Source of the DNA: JBBQWR01 sp038210495
GTDB taxonomy: Bacteria; Planctomycetota; Planctomycetia; Pirellulales; DATAWG01
DNA length: 64,000 nt
Assembly: GCA_038210495.1 (NCBI GenBank)
Contig: JBBQWR010000003.1
Coordinates: 62,001 to 126,000, forward strand
Direction of reading: 5' to 3'
In this document: positions 8,901-15,883 of the stretch, piece after piece
Position numbering within the stretch: position 1 is the first letter of the stretch
Layout: each line of letters starts with the position of its first letter
The notes under the pieces: generated by a model
Seen by the model: the letters and a program-made list of their open reading frames with translations, nothing else
The model's database searches: none
Told to the model about the DNA's origin: nothing
Translations under genes and position numbers: made by a program

Positions 8901-9650
8901 ATAGGCGAGCGCGAATTTCGCCGGGCCGCCCTTTAGCGCCACGTTGCCCGACAGCGACCACTCGGCTGGTAGTGGGCTCGTTGGCTCGAGCCGTAACGTG
9001 GTTTGATATTGATCGACGCGCCAGCGATCATCCGTCGCCATGTCGTGCAGATTGATCGTGCCATCGACGACCTCCAGCCCGATCCCAATTCCGCCGCTCG
9101 ACGGTGTGTCTTTGTGAAGCAGGGGAGCGAGGACGTCTTCGAGATTGCTTCCGTCGGGCCGCATCTCGAGCGACAATTCCGGCCGCAGCAAGCGGAATTT
9201 GCCGACATTTCGCGGATGCGTCGCCAAATGTAACAGCGGCCGATCGCTGCGAATTTCGGCGACCGTCAGCACGACGTTGCCCGCCGCGTCGCGAATCTCG
9301 ACGTCGTTGTAGACGATCGGCGAAAACCAGCCGAACGACGCGGACCGCGACGAGAGCGTGCCGTTGATTCCGGACAGTGCGACAACGATCGGTTGATTTC
9401 GCAGCGATGTCCAAGCGAGCGCGATCGGCAGGAGCCACAGCCCGACGACGACGGTTCCACCGGCAATCAATGTCCGGCGGCGCCATTTGGGCGCGGCCGA
9501 GCGAGCGCCACCGGACCGGCTGGGCTTAACTGGCTTGGGGGGTTTCGTCCCCGTCGCTTGCGCGCCGGCGGAGGCCGATAAACCCGTGGCGATTGCGACT
9601 TCGCCGATCTTGGCTTGTCGCAATGTTTTTTTGTCGGAAACAGATGCCAT
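5943..9650 (-). CDS. giant AsmA/TamB-like membrane-anchored protein
   Basis: 1235 residues. A positively charged, proline-rich N-terminus is followed by one membrane helix near residues 60-80 (RTLIAGGTVVVGLWLLPIAL). The rest is a long beta-rich periplasmic part with repeated short strands and repeated terms such as LRLDQPTLLSSTVSVTAKQV. A C-terminal segment (GTLKKPVLDPRAM) matches the end of AsmA-like domains. AsmA/TamB proteins are thought to form lipid-conducting bridges between inner and outer membranes or to help outer-membrane assembly; that role is inferred from the fold only. The ATG at 9650 has AAGGAGG upstream, so the 18 residues before it were dropped. It lies alone on the - strand. 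Confidence 0.7.
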   Translation of the reverse strand: MASVSDKKTLRQAKIGEVAIATGLSASAGAQATGTKPPKPVKPSRSGGARSAAPKWRRRTLIAGGTVVVGLWLLPIALAWTSLRNQPIVVALSGINGTLSSRSASFGWFSPIVYNDVEIRDAAGNVVLTVAEIRSDRPLLHLATHPRNVGKFRLLRPELSLEMRPDGSNLEDVLAPLLHKDTPSSGGIGIGLEVVDGTINLHDMATDDRWRVDQYQTTLRLEPTSPLPAEWSLSGNVALKGGPAKFALAYLPTGSATTLALSPATDADNTAERVEAHIDPLPIAIFRSVLARVLPEVQIAGLLSADFQYRIGAADAPRQLQGQFQIDQLALSAAPLGKDVLRLASLKLPCQVSWLGREIDLKQLGIACDVGAIAVSGHTTLPENSSTRTLAQWLRESFDVKGNLDLAKLAALLPDTLHVRQSARITSGAVQLALSSVQADGAHRWTGQMMTSNITGVNDGRAVKWEQPVVVAFNLEDSAAGPVIEKLDCLSNFIHVTAAGTLDKFSADASCDLNQLAAELGQFLDLGDAKPAGDGRGTIRYERADDGSFQADASGEVRNFHLVLPGKKAWTETLLTGSLSVAGQIPQTSITQIDKASLDITSGGAKGATVDHLTIQLLEPLTNFTSLAAASQGRVQARLQGDLTRWQPRLAPLIDVSAWQLGGSCDLSATAAYSSKGMDIQDIHGVVQQLHACGSGWFIDEPTVEIKAAANWDSVKRTLRLDQPTLLSSTVSVTAKQVSLQMPLKGPATLQGTVTGQADLARLSAWTHDPRTPVGNVATGRLSGEANFTQTGTVSTANLAAAVDDLIVYAGMPIGPANGQKAGFLPGAGRPTQPAVIWQEKRLTLSAGGKYDRAADILKLDSLDVTSAALHAKGSGQISQLTGEQNADLKGQLDYDWQTMSGLLQPYLGSQVRFTGRQSRQFALRGPLAAAGSTDKADAYAWLKPLVVEGGIGWTTADVHGLKFGAAAVDARLADGTVSFIKPLEVALRDGQSGQFIFVPQLRFSPAPAQLLLGAGPLARQVRISQEMCGQWLKFVAPLVADASKSDGSFSLDLQGGRIPLADPTGGDVAGKLTIISAEIAPGPIVEPFAFIGQQLQALLQGKTPPLNPSSVRPLVNFSPQTVDFRLVNHRVYHDRIEMTIGGTVIRTRGSVGLADESLIMEAEVALRTTAPLIGGKQPAGDQQTIRIPISGTLKKPVLDPRAMEQLVAQVLKNGTRNLIRNGLDDIENLVRPGK

Positions 9651-9950
9651 GGCTGGCGCCTCCTTGCCCAGCGTGCGCGGCCTGAACTTGTGCAGCGGCC
9701 GCAAAAACCGTCGTGTGTGTTTATCGCTTGCGTGTCAGCCAGACCGCCGCAAGCCGCTGAATCGCCGAATGACCCTGCGCGAACGCGCTTATATTGGCCT
9801 TTTTCGGCATTCCGGCCTATACCGGTTCAACCGGAAATCCTCCCCATTCCCGTGTTCCCGCGTCTCTCATTTTCGACGCTCCACGCTTCGCCCCCCCACG
9901 ATCCTCGCCCCATTCCCATGCCCCGTTGGCTGCACGCACATTTGTCCAGA

Positions 9951-9978
9951 TTGCAAGATCCGCCGAGCGCGTTATCAT
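9951..9978 (+). promoter_or_regulatory. candidate sigma-70-type promoter of the structured RNA
   Basis: TTGCAA at 9951-9956 and TATCAT at 9973-9978 are separated by 16 bp, predicting a start near 9985. No + strand protein gene begins downstream before the terminator at 10303-10343, which points to an RNA product. Confidence 0.45.
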
Positions 9979-9984
9979 ACTGAT

Positions 9985-10343
9985 GCACGTGGCCGAGAGG
10001 GACGCAAAAACTGATTGTTCAGTGGGCGAACCAACGGGCTGTTGCTCAATACTCCTCCTTGTAGGAGCGCATCTCCGGGCCCGGGGGTGCAAATAACGGT
10101 ACAGCGCGATTGGCTGCGTGCAATTTTTTTCATCGTGGCAAGCGACCGGCACAAAGGTCCAACCGCCACCGCGTCCGTGCTAGCGTTCAGTTTGCATTTT
10201 CGCCGCCACTTCCAACGAGGGGCCGATATGCTGGAACCACCGGGTTTAGCGGACTGAGGCGGGCGCTTCTCGCCCGAGCCCTCAGTACAATTTCAAGAAC
10301 GTAAGCCCCTTTCGCTCTGCCGGGCGGAAGGGGTTATTTTTTT
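9985..10343 (+). ncRNA. candidate structured non-coding RNA, unknown class
   Basis: About 350 bases bounded by a promoter-like sequence and a strong intrinsic terminator, with no convincing ORF (the 80-codon frame begins at a TTG without ribosome binding site). Several stems can be read: GTTC/GAAC at 10017-10031, CTCCT/AGGAG around 10050-10067, a 9-10 bp GC-rich stem around 10069-10090 (GCATCTCCGG with CCGGGGGTGC), GACC/GGTC near 10144-10159, and CTGAGG...GGGCG with CGCCC...CCTCAG at 10254-10284. I saw none of the conserved blocks of RNase P RNA, tmRNA or SRP RNA; a divergent 6S RNA cannot be excluded. The flanking genes (AsmA-like and tRNA-Leu) are both on the - strand, so the + strand terminator has no protein-gene client. 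Confidence 0.45.
10303..10343 (+). terminator. strong intrinsic terminator
   Basis: Stem 306-315 (CCCCTTTCGC) pairs with 324-333 (GCGGAAGGGG) over ten base pairs including one G-T pair, with an eight-base loop. It is followed by TTATTTTTTT. The orientation is + strand: read on the other strand there is no T run after the hairpin. Confidence 0.8.
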
Positions 10344-10484
10344 GCGCATGGCGAGAAGGGATTCGCACGCTGGCTCTCCCGAGCAAAGCCGCAAACGATT
10401 CCGACGCCGCAACCAAACGATAATCGATCGAGCCGGCGACCCGTCGCACTCGATCCCAAGAAAATCCGTCACCACCTGCGACAA

Positions 10485-10568
10485 TGCGAGCGAGAGGATT
10501 TGAACCTCCACGGGATTGCTCCCGCCAGCCCCTCAAGCTGGTGCGTCTGCCAGTTCCGCCACGCTCGC
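10485..10568 (-). tRNA. tRNA-Leu (anticodon GAG)
   Basis: 84 nt on the - strand. The acceptor arm GCGAGCG pairs with CGCTCGC, the D-arm carries GGCAGACGC, the anticodon loop is CTTGAGG (anticodon GAG, Leu), a long class II variable arm follows, and the T-loop is GGTTCAAATCC. The discriminator base is A and CCA is not encoded. Confidence 0.95.
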
Positions 10569-10612
10569 GTCAAAACCCCGCTCAACGAGCCGAGCCCCAT
10601 TAGACGCCTGCG

Positions 10613-10642
10613 ATTATATTCGACAAACGCCATTGCCCGCAA
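10613..10642 (-). promoter_or_regulatory. probable promoter of tRNA-Leu
   Basis: On the - strand, TTGCGG (637-642 of this kilobase block) and a perfect TATAAT (613-618) are 18 bp apart. The -10 lies about 44 bp upstream of the tRNA 5' end, leaving a leader of roughly 37 bases. Confidence 0.6.
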
Positions 10643-10691
10643 CCGAGCGGAAAAAGTGGTAGTGGTACAGTTTCAGGATGTGTCAACTAAA

Positions 10692-11021
10692 TTATCTGAA
10701 TAAAATTACTTTCCAGACCCACGCGAGAATCCCAATGATGATCGGCGTGGCAATCACTATCCAAACTCGCATCAACCAGGCGACGTTGAGTAGCGGCTCA
10801 TCGTTCAATTGTCGCGGACGAGATGAGAACAGAAACCTCATCAACCGCCATTGAATGCGCATGCCGGCATTGGAGAACACGCCGGGCGATCCGAGTTCTT
10901 CGTAGGTCGCTGGATGGCGAGTTCGCAAGCGGTGGTAATACCAGCCTTGGATTCCCGGCCATGTGGCGATAAGCGGGAGCGTCACTAGTCCATATAGAGT
11001 CTCATTATCTAGATTTGGCAT
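10692..11021 (-). CDS. hypothetical membrane protein
   Basis: 109 residues if the ATG at 11021 is used; a GTG at 11063 would add 14. Two hydrophobic segments are visible, one near the N-terminus (LYGLVTLPLIATWPGIQGWY) and one at the C-terminus (LMRVWIVIATPIIIGILAWV). Between them lies a basic, soluble part with RLRTRHPATYEELGSPG. No family was recognised. It sits between tRNA-Leu and the acyltransferase gene, facing the same way as both. Confidence 0.5.
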   Translation of the reverse strand: MPNLDNETLYGLVTLPLIATWPGIQGWYYHRLRTRHPATYEELGSPGVFSNAGMRIQWRLMRFLFSSRPRQLNDEPLLNVAWLMRVWIVIATPIIIGILAWVWKVILFR

Positions 11022-11271
11022 GCGTGCGTTCTCGGAAAAGTTGACTGCCTGACGGTAGGCCACGATTCTACCCCACCGCGCATGAAAAAGCCGCTTGAAG
11101 GCGGCTGGAGATTACTCTTGGTTTACTTCGCCGTCGGGCTCAACAAGAGAGTCCTCTGACAGATCGAATAACGGCTTGATCTTGTCGACGTCCTTTTTCC
11201 TCCGCACCGCGCCACTTCTCGATTCTACTTCCTCCTCCGAGTTGCCGAGTCCTCGTAGAATACATCCACCC

Positions 11272-12561
11272 TTACTTGATGAAGCTCGAACGAGCACTGG
11301 CTACGACCGGCACGAGGATCGGCTGAGCGGCCGGCAAGCGCTTGAACCGGTTTGCAAACCGGATCGAGGGGTTTTCGATCAGAGCATGCAGAGCGTGGGC
11401 GACGCCGATGCTCGCGGCGATGCTGGCCAAAATCCAGAACAGGGCCCAGCCGGGCTTTTCGCCCGTTAGCTCGTAGCCGAGCGTCGTGATGATCCAACTA
11501 ATTGGGTAGTGGATCAGATAGAGCGAGTACGAAATCCGCCCCATCTTTTGCAGCCAGGGCATTTCGAGCCACGGCACGCTACGGCCCGTTCGGATCACGC
11601 CGTAGATCGCCACGCCGGCGGTCAGCGCCACGGTCATGTCGAGCGTCCACCAATACGATTGACGAACGAGGATCGCGGCCACAAAGCTCCAAAACATCCA
11701 GGACGGCGTTCGACCATCGATCGTCCACCAGGCCAAGGCGCCCAAGAAGAAGAACGCGAAAAAGTGGATCACCCAATCGGTGTTGCCTTGATTCAAACTG
11801 AAGACGAACAACGACACCAGCGCCAGCGGCGCGAAGACCAGCATTAGCGCCGCGCTATGCGGTTGGCTCGCGTCGCCGCCGCGCCAAACCGTCAGCCGCT
11901 GGGCGAAGGCAAGCAGCAGCGCGAACAGCAAATAAAATTGCACTTCGATGCAGAGCGTCCAAAAGCCGACGGAGATGTTGCCATAGCCGAGCACGTTCTG
12001 CAGATAAAAAATGTGCGACAGCAACTTCTGCCAACTGGGCATTTCACTCAACAACGTCGGCTGGACTTCCGACCAAAAATCGATGAATGCATAGAGGAAG
12101 AGCACGAACAAAATCGTGCACCAATATGGCGGGTCGAGCCGCAACGAACGCCGCAGCGCGAAGTTACCCAAAAATTTCGGCGTGATTCGCGTTGAGCGCA
12201 ACGTGTACGCGATCACAAAGCCGCTGATTACGAAAAACATCTGGACGCCGATCCAGCCGCGATGCACGACGGCGGTGATGAATTCCGGCACGACCGTGTC
12301 GGTCGGCTTGGAAAGCGGGCCGTAACGGAAAATGTGGTAAGCCGCGACGCTCAGGGCCGCGATTCCGCGAAGGGAATCGACGAAGCCGAACCGCGATGGG
12401 ACTGAGAGCGAGTTGTTATTCAACGAGGGCGCCAGCATTTGATGATTGACAGCAGAGGCTCCCACCGCTTGATTCGCGGTCGGATTCACCCCGTTTCCAG
12501 CATACGCCGACTTTTGGAAGCCGCGCATCGCGCGCTGGCAACCTTGGCTAAGCAGTCCCAT
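11272..12561 (-). CDS. acyltransferase 3 family membrane protein (OafA-like)
   Basis: 429 residues with about ten membrane helices. Near residue 55 it reads RFGFVDSLRGIAALSVAAYH, containing the LRGIAAL and Ace-3 family histidine; further on are RRSLRLDPPYW, the conserved arginine region, and FWTLCIEVQFYLLF. These are hallmarks of acyltransferase 3 proteins, which O-acylate sugars of surface polysaccharides or peptidoglycan at the inner membrane. The ATG at 12561 has GTAGGAG five bases upstream, so the eight residues upstream of it were excluded. No polysaccharide operon is adjacent, so the acceptor is unknown. Confidence 0.88.
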   Translation of the reverse strand: MGLLSQGCQRAMRGFQKSAYAGNGVNPTANQAVGASAVNHQMLAPSLNNNSLSVPSRFGFVDSLRGIAALSVAAYHIFRYGPLSKPTDTVVPEFITAVVHRGWIGVQMFFVISGFVIAYTLRSTRITPKFLGNFALRRSLRLDPPYWCTILFVLFLYAFIDFWSEVQPTLLSEMPSWQKLLSHIFYLQNVLGYGNISVGFWTLCIEVQFYLLFALLLAFAQRLTVWRGGDASQPHSAALMLVFAPLALVSLFVFSLNQGNTDWVIHFFAFFFLGALAWWTIDGRTPSWMFWSFVAAILVRQSYWWTLDMTVALTAGVAIYGVIRTGRSVPWLEMPWLQKMGRISYSLYLIHYPISWIITTLGYELTGEKPGWALFWILASIAASIGVAHALHALIENPSIRFANRFKRLPAAQPILVPVVASARSSFIK

Positions 12562-12937
12562 GAAACTCCTACGCCCCCGCCACAACCTGGGTTCGCCGCT
12601 GGACCGTCACTTGCAGGCCAACGTGGGCTGCTAGTCGGACGGTATCGATACCGGCTAATGCTCAGCAGGCAAATAGCAGTTCGCGGAGTAGCAAAACTCG
12701 GGCCGCTGTTGTCCTAGCCGCCGATCCGATTATGCGGCGCGGGCCCTAAACCATTCTCACGATGCGAGTTGTGCGACTCGGTTTGGCAAATTCACCGGCG
12801 CCCGAATCGCCGCCGCGGAATTCCCGTTGTGGGAAATGCCCAAGAGTTAGGCAAGGCACGAATCGCAGACACCCTATCCGGAAGGGGGCGCCGCAAAGCA
12901 TTCTCCCCGTTTCGATTCACGCTTTACGCTCCCCGCT
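12562..12937. other. intergenic stretch with a 14-bp palindrome
   Basis: 376 bases between the divergently placed acyltransferase 5' end and the Hsp70 3' end. The perfect palindrome CGGTATCGATACCG at 12640-12653 lies about 80 bp upstream of the acyltransferase start and could be an operator. A short GCGTAAAGCG-type repeat at about 12918-12943 overlaps the Hsp70 stop codon. Nothing else was recognised. Confidence 0.4.
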
Positions 12938-15772
12938 TTACGTCAACAATCGCAATCCCTGCGGCAAGCTTTCGCCGAACACCAGCCCTTGCTCAGCCGC
13001 TTCGAGCTGCCCTCCTTCGGCGACGAGTTGCAAAAAATGCGGCGGCGTCTGTCGAGTGCTCAACCAAGCGATAACTTTTTGACGCATGGCCGGCGATATG
13101 TCTCGATAGCGATCGCCCGTGCGGCGAGCAAGCTGCATCAGCGTGAGCGCCGCGGTGTCCGGCTCGCGGCGCAATTCCAGCACGCCGTCGATCCATTTGG
13201 CCGCGACGTCCGCCGGCACGACCGTGTTCAGTGGGCCGTACATGGGACTTCTGGCGCCGATGCGTCCCAGGGCCCAAATCGCGGCGCTCTCGACCGATGT
13301 TACTTTTTCACGCGGCGCCAGGTCGATCAGCATGCCGCCCAGATCGGTCTTGTCCGCAATGGCAAGCAGCTCCAGTGAACCCAAGACCCGCCACAATTCG
13401 GCCGCTTCATGGGAGCCGGATTTCGTCTCGGGGCCACGACCCTTCATCAGCGCGCGATGCGTGGCCCGAATCTCGCCAATCAGGGGCTGCGCGAGGGCCC
13501 GCTGTTGCCCGGCGGGCAAGCCTCCGGCGATCCTTCGCCAAAGAATCCACCACTCGGCGCGGCAGGTTGGATTGTTGTAGGCCAGCGACGCGAGCATTCG
13601 CCGTGTGTGAGCGACTCGCCAATCGTCGACCGCCATGCCGTAGCCAGGGCGCAGCGAAAAGCCGAGCAGACCCAGCCACCGCGCCTCATGGGCGGCGCTC
13701 ATCCGACGGCCCGGCTCGACCTCCATCAGCGTCTCCCACATTTCGCGGAGCAACGACGGCGGCCAGGCCCCGCGCGGCATCTCGGCGATCTCGGCAAGGC
13801 GTTTCATTAAGCCTTCGGGCTTGTCGCGTTGGTTGCCGGCCGGCGTGAATGTGTCGACGATCGCTTGCCGGCATGCGTCGCGCAGCGCCTGATCGACGAT
13901 GCCGGCTCGCTCGCCGAGTCCTTCGTGGCCGGTCAAATCGGTCCGAGTGGCGGCGCGGACATCGAATTGCAATTTCCAAGTGCGCCCGCCCGACAGTTCG
14001 CTGCACCAGAGGTCGAGCGTGCCGATCTCGGTCCGCCGCGCGTGAAGTTGCACGGACACCCGATCGGCGCCGGCCGTCTTCTTGCCCGATTGCAGCACGG
14101 TGCGGATCGGCGGCAGAGCCGTCATTTGCTCGGGGTCGATCGACAAAACTTCGCCCGGCCGGGCCAATAGCTGCGTGCTGGAAACGTACAGCGGAAATTC
14201 CACCGGCTGCCGGATTAGGAGATCGAATGTCCGGCCCGTAAGATCGACCGACTCTCCTTCTTCGACTCCGGCGGGCACGAGGCAGATCGCCGATCGAGAT
14301 CCTTCGACTGTCGTGGCGCCGATGAAGTACGTTCGCGCCAGTCCCGCGGCGATTCGCACGCCTTGGCCACGCCTGACCATCCCGTAATAGGCCGCGCCGC
14401 GAGCGACGGCCAAATCGCGGCGCTGATTTTCCAGCACGCGCGGCCGCCAAGCGTTGCCCGGCTCGGAGAACCAACTTCCGACGACTTCCAACAGCCGCTC
14501 GCGGAGGGCCGGCGCATCGAACACACCGCCATTGAAAAGCACGGCGTCCGGCCGCGCGGGATCGTGATCGGTGGGCGCCGGCTCTTCGACCGGCAGTGCC
14601 ACAAAACGATGAGCCGTGAGAAATGCAGCCAAATAACGAGTGATCGCGGCGTCGGGAGCATAGGGCAGCCCGAATTCTTGAAACGCCGAACGCCGGGTGA
14701 GCGGTTTCGAGTCGAGCGGCACGCGCGGGAAGAAGCCATCGACGAGCAGCGCCTGCGCATCGTCGCGCGCGAGTTCGACTTGCAAGGCGCCACCGATCAG
14801 CCGCGAGCCGCTTCCCGGCAAGCTCAGCGTCACTTGCGGCGGCGGATTGTCGCCCAGCAGCGATTCCTTGATCTGCCGGCAGCGTTGCACGAGGACCGAC
14901 CATTGCCGGGGCTCTAATTTCCCCTCGCCGACCAGCTTCTGCTCGACGTGATGGGCGAGCGCCAGATCGAGATTGTCGCCGCCGAGGATCAGATGCTCGC
15001 CGACGGCCACGCGATGAAACTGCGTTTTGCCTTGATTGTCGCGGCCGACGCGGATCAGCGTGAAATCGGACGTGCCGCCGCCGACATCGCAAATCAAAAT
15101 TTTCTGGCCCAACTCGACCAATTGACTCCACTCGTTTTCATGGGCATGAATCCACTGATAGATGGCCGCCTGCGGTTCTTCGATCAGCACGACGCGCGGC
15201 AGACCGGCCCGGGCGGCCGCTTTCACGGTCAGCTCCCGCGCGACCTCGTCGAACGACGCCGGCAGCGTGAGCACGATGTCTTGCGATTCGAGCGGATCGC
15301 CCGGAAAGCGATGATTCCAGGCGGCTCGCACGTGGGCCAAATATCGGCCGCTGACTTCGACGGGCGACAATCGATCGACGTCGGCGGCGCCGTGCCAGGG
15401 GAGCAAGTCCGCCAGGCGATCGACGCCCGAGTGACAGAGCCACGACTTGGCCGAGGCGATCAATCGGCCCGGCACATTGGCGCCCTGCTCCCGAGCCAGC
15501 AAGCCGACGGCGAACTCGGGCTCGCCCTCCGTCCAAGGCATGCGGAGCGCGCCGGCGGCGAATTCGCCCGTGGCCCGTTGATAGTGAAACGAGGGGAGCG
15601 TCTCGCGGACTTCGACCACGCCCGGCGCCACAAGCTGCGGGACGGCGAACGTTTGCACCATCCAACGCTCGGCTTGTGAATCGACGTACGCCACGGCCGA
15701 ATTGGTGGTCCCCAAGTCGATGCCGACGACATAGCGGCTGGGATTGTCGGTTTCGGAGATCGGGCCGGCCAT
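12938..15772 (-). CDS. Hsp70 family protein with long C-terminal extension
   Basis: 944 residues. Residues from about 15 carry the first phosphate loop VVGIDLGTTNSAVAYVD, and near 250 lies the second phosphate loop (ILICDVGGGTSDFTLIRVG), so the actin-like ATPase fold is intact. The conserved LPASFDE and LIEEPQAAIY segments follow the DnaK pattern. About the last 350 residues are helical and do not resemble the DnaK substrate-binding domain. It is the last gene of a DUF2760-Hsp70-Hsp70 operon and shares the same order of motifs with the 600-residue paralogue upstream. The ATG at 15772 begins the conserved part but has no clear ribosome binding site. Confidence 0.85.
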   Translation of the reverse strand: MAGPISETDNPSRYVVGIDLGTTNSAVAYVDSQAERWMVQTFAVPQLVAPGVVEVRETLPSFHYQRATGEFAAGALRMPWTEGEPEFAVGLLAREQGANVPGRLIASAKSWLCHSGVDRLADLLPWHGAADVDRLSPVEVSGRYLAHVRAAWNHRFPGDPLESQDIVLTLPASFDEVARELTVKAAARAGLPRVVLIEEPQAAIYQWIHAHENEWSQLVELGQKILICDVGGGTSDFTLIRVGRDNQGKTQFHRVAVGEHLILGGDNLDLALAHHVEQKLVGEGKLEPRQWSVLVQRCRQIKESLLGDNPPPQVTLSLPGSGSRLIGGALQVELARDDAQALLVDGFFPRVPLDSKPLTRRSAFQEFGLPYAPDAAITRYLAAFLTAHRFVALPVEEPAPTDHDPARPDAVLFNGGVFDAPALRERLLEVVGSWFSEPGNAWRPRVLENQRRDLAVARGAAYYGMVRRGQGVRIAAGLARTYFIGATTVEGSRSAICLVPAGVEEGESVDLTGRTFDLLIRQPVEFPLYVSSTQLLARPGEVLSIDPEQMTALPPIRTVLQSGKKTAGADRVSVQLHARRTEIGTLDLWCSELSGGRTWKLQFDVRAATRTDLTGHEGLGERAGIVDQALRDACRQAIVDTFTPAGNQRDKPEGLMKRLAEIAEMPRGAWPPSLLREMWETLMEVEPGRRMSAAHEARWLGLLGFSLRPGYGMAVDDWRVAHTRRMLASLAYNNPTCRAEWWILWRRIAGGLPAGQQRALAQPLIGEIRATHRALMKGRGPETKSGSHEAAELWRVLGSLELLAIADKTDLGGMLIDLAPREKVTSVESAAIWALGRIGARSPMYGPLNTVVPADVAAKWIDGVLELRREPDTAALTLMQLARRTGDRYRDISPAMRQKVIAWLSTRQTPPHFLQLVAEGGQLEAAEQGLVFGESLPQGLRLLT

Positions 15773-15808
15773 CGTTGCCGCCGGATCGATCCGGCGCCGC
15801 GGGGACAC

Positions 15809-15831
15809 GCGCGTCGCGAGCGACGCGGCTG
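15809..15831. repeat. half copy of palindromic repeat family R1
   Basis: CGCGTCGCGAGCGACGCGGC lies between the two Hsp70 genes and matches one arm of the R1 hairpins at 40131-40196, 46036-46098 and 47350-47423. Confidence 0.6.
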
Positions 15832-15883
15832 AGGGGTCGATGGATGAAGTTGGAGTTGTGCGGCGCGGTTACATGAGCGATGG

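Noticed and set aside
10015..10257. 80-codon + strand frame inside the candidate RNA
   Set aside because: TTG start without ribosome binding site and no recognisable protein pattern; the region folds into hairpins instead.
9985..10343. RNase P RNA, tmRNA or SRP RNA
   Set aside because: None of their conserved blocks (e.g. the GAGGAAAGTCCGGG-type P4 of RNase P, the tRNA-like T-arm of tmRNA) is present.
13686..15131. 481-codon frame within the 944-residue Hsp70 gene
   Set aside because: It lies in another frame of the same strand, is arginine-rich and repeats no protein family; a shadow of high-GC codon bias.
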